This document shows positions 23,066 to 30,582 of a stretch of DNA of 30,582 nt, piece after piece. How positions within the stretch are numbered: the stretch's first letter is position 1; each line of letters starts with the position of its first letter. Both the position numbers and the translations under genes were made by a program. Origin of the DNA: Gelidibacter sp035515035 (GTDB taxonomy: Bacteria > Bacteroidota > Bacteroidia > Flavobacteriales > Flavobacteriaceae); the NCBI RefSeq assembly GCF_035515035.1, contig NZ_DATJCA010000077.1, positions 1 to 30,582 of the forward strand. Reading direction: 5' to 3'. The notes below the pieces were generated by a model, which ran no database searches, was not told the origin of the DNA, and was given only the letters and a program-made list of their open reading frames with translations.

Positions 23066-24085
23066 ATGATAGACAAGATTAAAGAACTCATCGCTGAAGC
23101 CGAAGCGTTTAAAGCCCAATCCAAGGAAGAAATTGAAGCATTTCGCATCAAATACTTAGGAAAAAAAGGGGTGTTGAATGAGTATTTTGCAGAATTCAAA
23201 AATGTTGCCAATGATCAAAAGAAAGAGTTCGGGCAGGTGATCAATCAATTGAAAAAAACCGCGGAGGACAAAGTCAGTGCGCTAAAGGAAGAACTAGAAA
23301 GCAAAGAAGAGGTCAAAGGCATTTATGGCGATTTATCACGCCCTGGAGAACCCATTGCCATTGGAGCGCGTCATCCTATTTCAATCGTGAAAAACCAAAT
23401 TATTGAAATCTTTTCGCGTATTGGATTCAACGTTAGTGAAGGTCCTGAAATTGAGGACGATTGGCATAATTTTACAGCACTAAATTTGCCAGAATACCAC
23501 CCAGCAAGAGATATGCAGGACACTTTCTTTATTCAAACAAATCCTGATATTTTGTTGCGTACGCACACCAGCTCCGTGCAAGTACGTTATATGGAAACCA
23601 ACAAACCACCCATCCGTACTATTTCTCCCGGACGTGTGTTTAGAAACGAAGCCATTTCATCACGTTCGCATTGTTTCTTCCACCAAGTGGAAGGTTTGTA
23701 CATTGATAAAGATGTGAGTTTTGCCGATTTAAAACAAACCCTTCAATATTTCACTACCGAAATGTTTGGGAAAAGTAAAATCCGTTTGCGGCCTTCCTAT
23801 TTCCCATTTACAGAACCAAGCGCAGAAGTAGATGTGTATTGGGGACTGGAAACTGAAATTGACCATCGCATCACCAAAGGCACAGGATGGTTGGAGATTA
23901 TGGGTTGCGGGATGGTAGATCCAAATGTTCTTGAAAACTGTGGTATCGATTCAAAAGTCTATTCTGGATTCGCATTTGGAATGGGAATCGATCGCATTAC
24001 CATGCTTTTACACCAAATTGGCGATATCCGATTATTGAGCGAAAATGACGTTCGGTTTTTAGAACAATTTAAATCGTCTTTATAA
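23066..24085 (+). CDS. pheS: Phenylalanine--tRNA ligase alpha subunit
   Basis: 339 residues, normal length. The N-terminal coiled coil (about 1-85) binds tRNA. The class II catalytic core shows motif 2 as FRNEAISSRSHCFFHQVEG (from about residue 192) and motif 3 as GFAFGMGIDRITML (from about 299). EGPEIEDDWHNFTALNLPEYHPARD is the conserved segment before motif 2. It forms the alpha2-beta2 enzyme with PheT, whose gene is not in this window. A strong terminator follows, so pheS is transcribed without pheT here. Confidence 0.97.
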   Translation: MIDKIKELIAEAEAFKAQSKEEIEAFRIKYLGKKGVLNEYFAEFKNVANDQKKEFGQVINQLKKTAEDKVSALKEELESKEEVKGIYGDLSRPGEPIAIGARHPISIVKNQIIEIFSRIGFNVSEGPEIEDDWHNFTALNLPEYHPARDMQDTFFIQTNPDILLRTHTSSVQVRYMETNKPPIRTISPGRVFRNEAISSRSHCFFHQVEGLYIDKDVSFADLKQTLQYFTTEMFGKSKIRLRPSYFPFTEPSAEVDVYWGLETEIDHRITKGTGWLEIMGCGMVDPNVLENCGIDSKVYSGFAFGMGIDRITMLLHQIGDIRLLSENDVRFLEQFKSSL

Positions 24086-24106
24086 AACACTAAGATTCAT
24101 AACTAT

Positions 24107-24134
24107 AACCGACGAAATTTCGTCGGTTTTTTTA
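24107..24134 (+). terminator. Rho-independent terminator after pheS
   Basis: A perfect palindrome, AACCGACGAAA / TTTCGTCGGTT (24107-24128), runs into a T tract. It insulates pheS from the efflux operon. Confidence 0.92.
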
Positions 24135-24158
24135 TTTAACATTTTTTTAACTTCGATT

Positions 24159-24178
24159 GGTTCGGATTGTTCCGAACC
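24159..24178. promoter_or_regulatory. Candidate operator of the efflux operon
   Basis: GGTTCGGA-TTGT-TCCGAACC is a perfect inverted repeat with 8-bp arms and a 4-bp centre. It lies five bases upstream of the -7 box TATCTTTG and would cover the spacer between the -33 and -7 regions. The first gene of the operon encodes a winged-helix regulator, whose dimer would suit such a site. Confidence 0.75.
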
Positions 24179-24183
24179 TCACT

Positions 24184-24191
24184 TATCTTTG
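24184..24191 (+). promoter_or_regulatory. -7 box TATCTTTG of the efflux operon
   Basis: An exact match to TAnnTTTG, followed by C, 16 bases before the ATG at 24208. A TTG 24 bases upstream is the nearest -33 candidate and falls at the edge of the inverted repeat. Confidence 0.6.
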
Positions 24192-24207
24192 CAAAAAAAT
24201 TATAAAT

Positions 24208-24708
24208 ATGGTAAGCAAAATTCGAAATGACAAGGAGGACTTGGTCGAAAGATTGGGCGTCTTCATGGAGAAGAAAGAGCAACTTGCTCCTGTGGCTGCC
24301 CGCATTTTATCTTATATCATTTTGACCGGGAAGTCCGGAACAACATTCGAAGATTTAGTTAGGGATCTCTGTGCCAGTAAGAGCACTATTTCTACACATT
24401 TGAACCATTTAACCGATTTAAAGAGAATACTTTATTTTACTAAAACTGGCGATCGGAAAAAGTACTACATCATTAATGAAGATAGCATCGTTCAAAGTAT
24501 TGATGCCTTGACAGAATCTTGGATTCTCCAAAAAGAACTGCATTTAGAAATTAGAGACTATAAAGAAAGGACCAATCAAATAAATAGCGATTATGCTTCA
24601 AAATTCAACTTGGACTTTCATGACAATTACATCGAATTTTTAGATGAAGTCACCAAATCAGTATCCACATTAAAATCAAAAATTCTAGAAAAAAACACTA
24701 AACTGTAA
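24208..24708 (+). CDS. GbsR/MarR-family transcriptional regulator
   Basis: 166 residues. A winged helix-turn-helix lies at about 40-92: TFEDLVRDLCASKSTISTHL as the helix-turn-helix, and LKRILYFTKTGDRKKYYII as the wing. The helical C-terminus would dimerise. The layout matches the GbsR-like MarR branch that often heads RND efflux operons in Bacteroidota. The ATG at 24208 is chosen; the longer frame from 24157 would run through the operator and promoter. The adaptor gene starts three bases after the stop. I infer autoregulation and repression of the pump, relieved by an unknown ligand. Confidence 0.85.
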   Translation: MVSKIRNDKEDLVERLGVFMEKKEQLAPVAARILSYIILTGKSGTTFEDLVRDLCASKSTISTHLNHLTDLKRILYFTKTGDRKKYYIINEDSIVQSIDALTESWILQKELHLEIRDYKERTNQINSDYASKFNLDFHDNYIEFLDEVTKSVSTLKSKILEKNTKL

Positions 24709-24711
24709 TCA

Positions 24712-25836
24712 ATGAAAACAATTAAACTCCCATTAGTTATCTCCCTTAGTTTTATAGCTCTTTTCATGAGCTGTGGAGAGAAAGAACAAGCACCCCAAGG
24801 ACCACAAGGACCTATGCCATTTCAGGTGACTACAATTCCTCAAAAAACGGTAACAGGATATACCACTTATCCAACGAGTATAGAAGGCGTGAATAACAGT
24901 GAAGTGAGACCAAAGATTTCAGGATATATTACAGATGTTTTAGTGGACGAAGGTCAGAAAGTAAGAAAAGGACAAACCCTTTTCAAATTAGAAACCCAAA
25001 CCCTTAGTCAAGATGCTGCGGGAGCAAAAGCAAATGTTAATGCGGCCCAAGTGGAAGTGGACAAGTTAAAACCTTTGGTGGAGAAAAACATTATCAGTAG
25101 CGTTCAGTTAGAAACTGCAAAGGCAAAATTACTGCAGGCCCAAAGTGCTTATAACAGTATTGGTGCCAACATTGACTACGCAAACATAAAAAGCCCAGTA
25201 GATGGCTATGTTGGTTCTATCCGACTTCGTAAAGGATCTTTAGTTAGTCCTACAGGTCCGGAACCTTTGACTACGGTTTCTGACATTAGTGAGGTCTATG
25301 CATATTTCTCAATGAATGAAAGTGAATATCTTGATTTTATTCAAAATGCAAAAGGTGAAAATATAAAAGAAAAAATTAAAAATTTCCCTAAAGTCACTTT
25401 GATTTTGGCCAATGGAAGCATATATGATCAAGAAGGCACTATTGAAACCATTAACTCTCAAGTAAACGCTAACACGGGAACTATATCGTTTCGTGCTGTT
25501 TTCAATAATGATTCAAGATTGTTGACCAATGGTAACAGTGGAAAGATCAGGGTTCCTAAAACCTATACGGATGTGGTGGTGGTTCCTAAAGAGTCTACTT
25601 ATGAGCAGCAAGGCAGTTATTATGTTTATAAGTTAGCTGAGGATGACATGGCTGTTTCCACGCGAATCTCAGTTTTAGCTGATGTTAACAACGTTTACGT
25701 AGTTTCTGAAGGCCTTAAAGTAGGTGATAAAATAGTTGCGAAAGGGGTTGCAAAGTTAAGAGGCGATACACAAATTAAACCTATGGAAGTTCCTTTTGAT
25801 ACTATTGCAAAACCTATTGAGAAAGTATTCAGATAA
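24712..25836 (+). CDS. RND efflux periplasmic adaptor, lipoprotein
   Basis: 374 residues. The lipobox FMSC has Cys21, followed by GEKEQ and a short collagen-like PQGPQGP. The two halves of the lipoyl-like domain are SGYITDVLVDEGQKVRKGQTLFKLE and YANIKSPVDGYVGSIRLRKG. Between them is a rather short coiled-coil hairpin (about 98-155). The beta-barrel and membrane-proximal domains follow. It matches the AcrA/MexA class and should link the inner-membrane pump to the outer-membrane factor. The genes for all three parts are adjacent. Confidence 0.94.
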   Translation: MKTIKLPLVISLSFIALFMSCGEKEQAPQGPQGPMPFQVTTIPQKTVTGYTTYPTSIEGVNNSEVRPKISGYITDVLVDEGQKVRKGQTLFKLETQTLSQDAAGAKANVNAAQVEVDKLKPLVEKNIISSVQLETAKAKLLQAQSAYNSIGANIDYANIKSPVDGYVGSIRLRKGSLVSPTGPEPLTTVSDISEVYAYFSMNESEYLDFIQNAKGENIKEKIKNFPKVTLILANGSIYDQEGTIETINSQVNANTGTISFRAVFNNDSRLLTNGNSGKIRVPKTYTDVVVVPKESTYEQQGSYYVYKLAEDDMAVSTRISVLADVNNVYVVSEGLKVGDKIVAKGVAKLRGDTQIKPMEVPFDTIAKPIEKVFR

Positions 25837-25855
25837 TAAAGTAAGATAAGAAGTT

Positions 25856-28800
25856 ATGATAAAAATGTTTATAGAAAGACCAGTACTATCAACGGTCGTC
25901 TCCATCATCATCGTGATTTTGGGTATTCTTGGTCTTACCGCATTGCCTATTACGCAATATCCTGATATTGCACCCCCAACTATTTCAGTTAACGCCAATT
26001 ATCCTGGTGCAAATGCTGAAACCATCTTGGAAAGTGTCATCATTCCCATAGAAGAACAAATCAACGGCGTGGAAGGAATGACTTACATTACCTCCAGTGC
26101 TTCCAATACAGGAAGTGCCACCATTACGGTGTTTTTTGATCAGGACGTCGATCCTGATATTGCAGCAGTAAACGTCCAAAACCGAGTGGCTCGTGCCAAT
26201 CCGCAACTGCCACAAGCAGTTTTGCAAACCGGTGTGACCACCTCTAAGCAGCAAACCAGTGCCTTGATGTTTACCTCCTTTTACAGTACCAATCCTGATT
26301 ATGACGCTACATTTATACAGAATTACTTAAAAATAAACGTCATTCCAGAATTACAAAGGGTTGATGGTGTAGGTGATGTGAATGTGTTTGGAGTCAAAGA
26401 TTACGCCATGCGTATTTGGCTGCGTCCAGAAAAAATGGCAGCCTACGGATTAATTCCTACAGATGTTACAGCGGCATTACGTGAACAAAGTTTAGAGGCT
26501 GCCGCAGGTTCTTTGGGAGAAAATGACGGGGAAGCTTTTAGTTATGTAATTAAATATGGCGGACGTTTTAAAACTGAAGCACAGTATAGTGATATTATTA
26601 TCAAAGCTTTGGGTAACGGGCAGTTTCTAAAACTCTCTGATGTGGCGGATATTGAATTGGGCTCACAGTCCTATGCAGGAGGCTCCATCACCAATGGATT
26701 ACCAGCGGTAAACATGGGTATTTTCCAAACCAAAGGTTCCAATGCGCGTGATATTATTATTGAAATTGAGAAAAAACTGGAAGAAATCAAAGCCGATTTA
26801 CCTAAAGGCGTCGAGATTTTTATTCCTTACAATACCAATACATTCTTAAACGCCTCCATAGAAAAAGTGGTCACCACTTTAGCAGAGGCATTTTTGCTCG
26901 TTTTCTTGGTGGTTTTTATCTTCTTGCAGGATTTTAGATCCACTTTAATTCCTGCTATTGCAGTTCCGGTGTCCATTATTGGTACCTTTTTCTTCTTGAA
27001 TCTCTTCGGATACTCCATTAACCTGTTAACCCTTTTCGCCTTGGTATTGGCCATTGGTATTGTGGTGGATGATGCCATTGTGGTGGTTGAAGCGGTGCAC
27101 GCTAAGATTGATGAAGGAGAAACCGATCCTAAAAAGGCAACCGTAGACGCCATGGACGATATTACTGGGGCAATTATTTCCATTACCTTAGTAATGGCGG
27201 CTGTATTCGTTCCGGTAACCTTTATACAAGGACCAACCGGAGTCTTTTACGAACAGTTTGGTGTGACCCTTATTGTGGCCATTATAATTTCGGCGGTTAA
27301 TGCCTTAACCCTGAGTCCTGCATTATGTGCCCTATTTCTAAAAGGCCATGACGATAAACAAAATAAAAAGAAGAAAGGTTTTCTTGGTCGCTTCTTTGAT
27401 GGCTTTAACAGAGGATTTGATGCCACGGTCAATAGATACGGAAAATCGGTTCATTTTCTATACAAACACAAATGGATTACCGTAGTGGTTCTTGCCATCT
27501 CGGTGGGCGCTATATGGTGGTCTTCTTCGGTGTTACCAACCGGCTTTGTTCCCGATGAAGATAGAGGAATCGTATTCGTGAACGTTGAACTTCCTCCAGG
27601 ATCGTCAATTGACAGAACCCACCAGGTAAATGCCGATCTATATAAAAAGTTAATCGCAATCCCTGGAGTTAAAGGCGGATCACTCATTGAAGGAAGTAGC
27701 TTTTTGGGAGGTGCAGGTAGCAACTTTGGATTGGGCTTTATCCGATTAGATGACATGGATGACCGTAAAGACGAGTCTCTTAGTGCACAAAGTATTACCG
27801 GCCAAATGTTTGGTGCTGCAGCACAGATTCCTGAGGCCAATATCATCTTCTTTTCACCCCCAAGTATTCCAGGATTCGGAAACTCGGCTGGTATTGAAGT
27901 GAACTTATTGGACCGTTCCGGTGGAAGCTTTACCGACCTTGATAAAGTCACTCAGGATTTTGCCAATAAACTTTCGCAACGTCCAGAAATTCAATATGCA
28001 CAATCCTCATTCAACACCAAATATCCGCAGTATGAGATTGAACTCAATGCAGAATTGGCCAAAGAATTAGGCGTTCCTATTAGTGATATCTTTTCAACAC
28101 TCCAAGGATATATCGGAAGTATTTTTGCGGCAGATTTCTCCAGATTTGGAAAGCAATACCGTGTTTATGTACAAGCTCTTCCCCAAGACCGTGCAGAAGC
28201 GAGTGATCTGGGCAAACTTTATGTCCGTACCGGAACAGGAGAAATGACCCCTATAACAACGTTTGTCAACTTAGAAAGAGTTTATGGACCACAGTCTGTT
28301 ACGCGATTTAACTTGTTTAATTCAGTAACCTTAAATGCGGCCATAGCTCCTGGTTTTAGTTCTGGTGATGCCATTAAAGCAGTAGATGAAGTGTCTCAAA
28401 GCTTACCTGCCAATTATACCACCGCGTATTCTGGATTAACACGTGAGGAAGTGAACGCAGGAAACCAAACCACAACTATTTTTATATTGTCGTTAGTGTT
28501 TGTTTATTTCTTGTTGGCCGCCCAGTACGAAAGTTATTTAATTCCTTTCTCTGTACTTCTATCTTTACCTTTAGGGGTCTTTGGAGCCTATTTCACAACG
28601 CAGCTTACCGGATTACAGAATAATATCTATTTCCAGATTGCTTTGATTATGTTACTAGGTCTCTTGGCGAAGAATGCCATCTTGATCGTGGAATTTGCAC
28701 TGCAAAGAAGACGTAGAGGTGAATCCATCCTCGCCGCCGCTGTCCATGGCGCTGAAGCGCGTTTAAGACCTATTTTGATGACCTCTTTTGCCTTTATCTT

Positions 28801-29053
28801 CGGATTATCGCCATTGGTTTTTGCAAGTGGTGTAGGTGCTGCTGGAAACCGATCCATTGGAACTGGAGCTGTAGGGGGCGTATTGATAGGAACTGTTCTT
28901 GGGGTGTTTGTCATTCCAATTCTGTTCATGTTTTTCCAATGGTTACAGGAGAAAATATCAGGAGCACCACAACGTGTATTAGAACTTGAAGCGGAAGCCA
29001 ATCAACAAACATTAGAACTTAACGACGATCAAAATCATGATAACAATGCTTAA
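25856..29053 (+). CDS. RND multidrug efflux pump, HAE1 family (AcrB/MexB-like)
   Basis: 1065 residues, the usual size. The N-terminus MFIERPVLSTVVSIIIVILG is the first helix of the family. The proton-relay residues are present: Asp405 and Asp406 in GIVVDDAIVVVEAV (helix 4) and Lys939 in GLLAKNAILIVEFA (helix 10). The porter-domain run GANAETILESVIIPIEEQINGV is intact. The pump would extrude hydrophobic or amphiphilic compounds with proton influx; substrates cannot be predicted. It starts 19 bases after the adaptor gene and overlaps the next gene by 17 bases. Confidence 0.96.
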   Translation: MIKMFIERPVLSTVVSIIIVILGILGLTALPITQYPDIAPPTISVNANYPGANAETILESVIIPIEEQINGVEGMTYITSSASNTGSATITVFFDQDVDPDIAAVNVQNRVARANPQLPQAVLQTGVTTSKQQTSALMFTSFYSTNPDYDATFIQNYLKINVIPELQRVDGVGDVNVFGVKDYAMRIWLRPEKMAAYGLIPTDVTAALREQSLEAAAGSLGENDGEAFSYVIKYGGRFKTEAQYSDIIIKALGNGQFLKLSDVADIELGSQSYAGGSITNGLPAVNMGIFQTKGSNARDIIIEIEKKLEEIKADLPKGVEIFIPYNTNTFLNASIEKVVTTLAEAFLLVFLVVFIFLQDFRSTLIPAIAVPVSIIGTFFFLNLFGYSINLLTLFALVLAIGIVVDDAIVVVEAVHAKIDEGETDPKKATVDAMDDITGAIISITLVMAAVFVPVTFIQGPTGVFYEQFGVTLIVAIIISAVNALTLSPALCALFLKGHDDKQNKKKKGFLGRFFDGFNRGFDATVNRYGKSVHFLYKHKWITVVVLAISVGAIWWSSSVLPTGFVPDEDRGIVFVNVELPPGSSIDRTHQVNADLYKKLIAIPGVKGGSLIEGSSFLGGAGSNFGLGFIRLDDMDDRKDESLSAQSITGQMFGAAAQIPEANIIFFSPPSIPGFGNSAGIEVNLLDRSGGSFTDLDKVTQDFANKLSQRPEIQYAQSSFNTKYPQYEIELNAELAKELGVPISDIFSTLQGYIGSIFAADFSRFGKQYRVYVQALPQDRAEASDLGKLYVRTGTGEMTPITTFVNLERVYGPQSVTRFNLFNSVTLNAAIAPGFSSGDAIKAVDEVSQSLPANYTTAYSGLTREEVNAGNQTTTIFILSLVFVYFLLAAQYESYLIPFSVLLSLPLGVFGAYFTTQLTGLQNNIYFQIALIMLLGLLAKNAILIVEFALQRRRRGESILAAAVHGAEARLRPILMTSFAFIFGLSPLVFASGVGAAGNRSIGTGAVGGVLIGTVLGVFVIPILFMFFQWLQEKISGAPQRVLELEAEANQQTLELNDDQNHDNNA

Positions 29054-30455
29054 AACTCGCACATTTAAATATATGGCAATGCTGACCGTTTCAGCATTCT
29101 CCCTTCAAAGTTGTTTTGTAGCAAAAGACTATGACCGACCACAAGTTGAAGAAACCCAAAATCTGTTCAGAACGGATGCCTTACCAACAGATACACTTTC
29201 CATGGCCGATTTGTCCTGGAAAGAACTGTTCACCGATCCGTATTTGGTCCAGTATATTGAAGAAGGCCTGCAAAACAACATCGACATCCGTGTGGCGATG
29301 CAACAAGTTTTAGCGGCAGAAGCGTATGTAAAACAAGGAAAGGCAGCATTTTTCCCTTCCATAAACGGAAATGCTTCAGTGACCCATCAAGAGATGTCAA
29401 AAAATAGCCAATTAGGTTCTTTCTTGTCGAGCCGATCTTCAGATCAATTTGATTTGACTGCAAGTTTATCTTGGGAGGCTGATATCTGGGGAAAAATAAG
29501 AAGTAACAAACGTGCTTCTGAAGCCGATTATCTACGAATTATTGCCGCTCATCAAGCGGTAAAATCACGTTTGGTGTCTGATATTGCTGCAACTTATTAC
29601 CAATTGCTAGCTTTGGATGCCCAATTGGAAATTACCAAAAAAACCGTGATTGTTAGAGATTCTAGTGTGAGTACCATACAAGCTCTAAAGGACGCGGGAA
29701 ATGTCAACCAAGTAGCCGTAGATCAAAATATTGCCCAATATAACCAAGCTAGAGCCTTGGTAGTAGATTTAGAAACCGCAATTTTTCAAACTGAAAACGT
29801 GATGAGTATCCTATTGGGGCAACAACCTCAAAAGTATGCACGCGGCGTTCTAGACGATCAAAGATTACAATCCGACTTAAAATTAGGTGTGCCCACCACC
29901 TTGTTGAGAAATAGACCCGATGTCATAGCCGCGGAATATAACCTCGTTCGCGCATTTGAAATGACCAATGTGGCACGAAGTAGCTTCTATCCCTCACTGA
30001 CCATTTCAGCCGCTGGAGGTTTTCAAAGTTTAGAATTGGATCAGTTATTGAATACCAATTCGTTATTTGCAAATATCGTTGGTGGATTGGCGCAACCTAT
30101 CTTTAACCAGCGTAAATTAAGAACGCAAAAGGAAGTAGCTGACGCACAGCAAGAGCAAGCCCTTTTAGAATTTAAACGGTCGTTATTAATTGCAGGAAAT
30201 GAGGTATCCAATGCCTTATATGCCTACAATGCGGAGACCAGGAAATTTGAATTCAGACTTCTGGAAGTTGAGGCCTTGAGAAATGCTGAAAGAAATTCTT
30301 CAGAACTGTTAAAAAGCGGATTTGCCAACTATTTAGATTTATTGATCACCAGACAAAGTGCCCTAAACTCGGAGTTGAATGTAATTGATAGTAAATTACA
30401 ACAATTGTTGACAATCGTTGAGCTGTACGAGGCTCTTGGCGGTGGCTGGAAGTAG
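29037..30455 (+). CDS. RND efflux outer-membrane factor (NodT/OprM-like lipoprotein)
   Basis: 472 residues. A signal peptide with lipobox LQSC gives Cys26. Two outer-membrane efflux protein repeats follow, with SWKELFTDPYLVQYIEEGLQNN and RNRPDVIAAEYNLVRAFEMTNVARSSFYPSL as typical marks, then GFANYLDLLITRQSAL near the end. It would form the trimeric TolC-like channel. Starts at 29037 or 29046 are both possible; both overlap the pump gene (by 17 or 8 bases) and keep the signal peptide. Confidence 0.94.
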   Translation: MITMLKTRTFKYMAMLTVSAFSLQSCFVAKDYDRPQVEETQNLFRTDALPTDTLSMADLSWKELFTDPYLVQYIEEGLQNNIDIRVAMQQVLAAEAYVKQGKAAFFPSINGNASVTHQEMSKNSQLGSFLSSRSSDQFDLTASLSWEADIWGKIRSNKRASEADYLRIIAAHQAVKSRLVSDIAATYYQLLALDAQLEITKKTVIVRDSSVSTIQALKDAGNVNQVAVDQNIAQYNQARALVVDLETAIFQTENVMSILLGQQPQKYARGVLDDQRLQSDLKLGVPTTLLRNRPDVIAAEYNLVRAFEMTNVARSSFYPSLTISAAGGFQSLELDQLLNTNSLFANIVGGLAQPIFNQRKLRTQKEVADAQQEQALLEFKRSLLIAGNEVSNALYAYNAETRKFEFRLLEVEALRNAERNSSELLKSGFANYLDLLITRQSALNSELNVIDSKLQQLLTIVELYEALGGGWK

Positions 30456-30475
30456 ACCGTTAATAATAAATTAAT

Positions 30476-30510
30476 AAAGAAGACTTGGGTAACTGGGTCT
30501 TCTTTTTTTT
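30476..30510 (+). terminator. Rho-independent terminator of the efflux operon
   Basis: AAAGAAGAC (30476-30484) pairs with GTCTTCTTT (30497-30505) around a 12-base loop, followed by further T to 30510. The A/T-rich left side could also serve a convergent gene. Confidence 0.85.
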
Positions 30511-30582
30511 CATTAAAAAATTATAGGAGATAGAAAGTTTTCTAAAAAGCACTTCGTTTATATCGTTGCCAAAACATCATTT
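30511..30582. other. Window end, possible tail of a minus-strand gene
   Basis: 72 bases. Two minus-strand frames are open from the edge: one ends FWQRYKRSAF with a stop near 30542, the other ends NDVLATI with a stop near 30558. Either could be the end of a convergent gene; the piece is too short to decide. Confidence 0.2.

Overview
The window is a stretch of low-GC chromosome from a member of the Bacteroidota, most likely a marine-type Flavobacteriaceae. The evidence is the complete aerotolerance (bat) operon in its Bacteroidota order, TAnnTTTG-type -7 promoter boxes, very few Shine-Dalgarno sequences, a fused ornithine/glycine-lipid acyltransferase, and many short palindromic repeats between genes. 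No rRNA, tRNA, CRISPR array, prophage or intact insertion sequence was seen.

Layout. Positions 1-150 hold the end of an MgtE-type Mg2+ transporter. Then come a D-2-hydroxyacid dehydrogenase (422-1369) and a DUF4870 membrane protein (1525-1980) closed by a strong terminator. A minus-strand block follows: a two-domain lipid acyltransferase (2075-3913), aspartate kinase (4001-5260) and an overlapping GNAT acetyltransferase (5247-5741). Divergent from it is class I fructose-1,6-bisphosphatase (5864-6883). Next on the minus strand is a probable two-gene unit, a short-chain dehydrogenase (8482-9237) followed by an AlbA_2/Schlafen-like protein (7259-8443). Upstream of it lies a repeat-rich spacer (9238-10034) with several palindromes and a 132-bp duplication that carries a dead copy of the dehydrogenase start. 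A DUF4382 lipoprotein (10035-10838) ends this part.

The centre (10991-20690) is the bat operon: MoxR ATPase, DUF58 protein, a BatD-like two-span membrane protein, the von Willebrand A proteins BatA and BatB, the TPR protein BatC, BatD, and the TPR-SH3 protein BatE. MoxR AAA+ ATPases with VWA/DUF58 partners are thought to act as a chaperone-like envelope machine. Between batC and batD sits an unrelated S23/Avd-like four-helix-bundle gene. It is bracketed by oppositely oriented arrays of a TCGTTAA heptad, so it looks like a discrete inserted unit. Several other bat junctions hold degenerate simple-repeat spacers.

The right part holds a beta-carbonic anhydrase (21007-21633), a minus-strand CvpA-family protein (21702-22256), a small unrecognised protein (22601-22957), pheS (23066-24085) and a tripartite RND efflux operon (24208-30455). 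That operon is regulator, adaptor, pump and outer-membrane factor, preceded by a perfect 8-4-8 inverted repeat that is a good operator candidate.

Functions are assigned from recognisable motifs and gene order alone; no database search was run.
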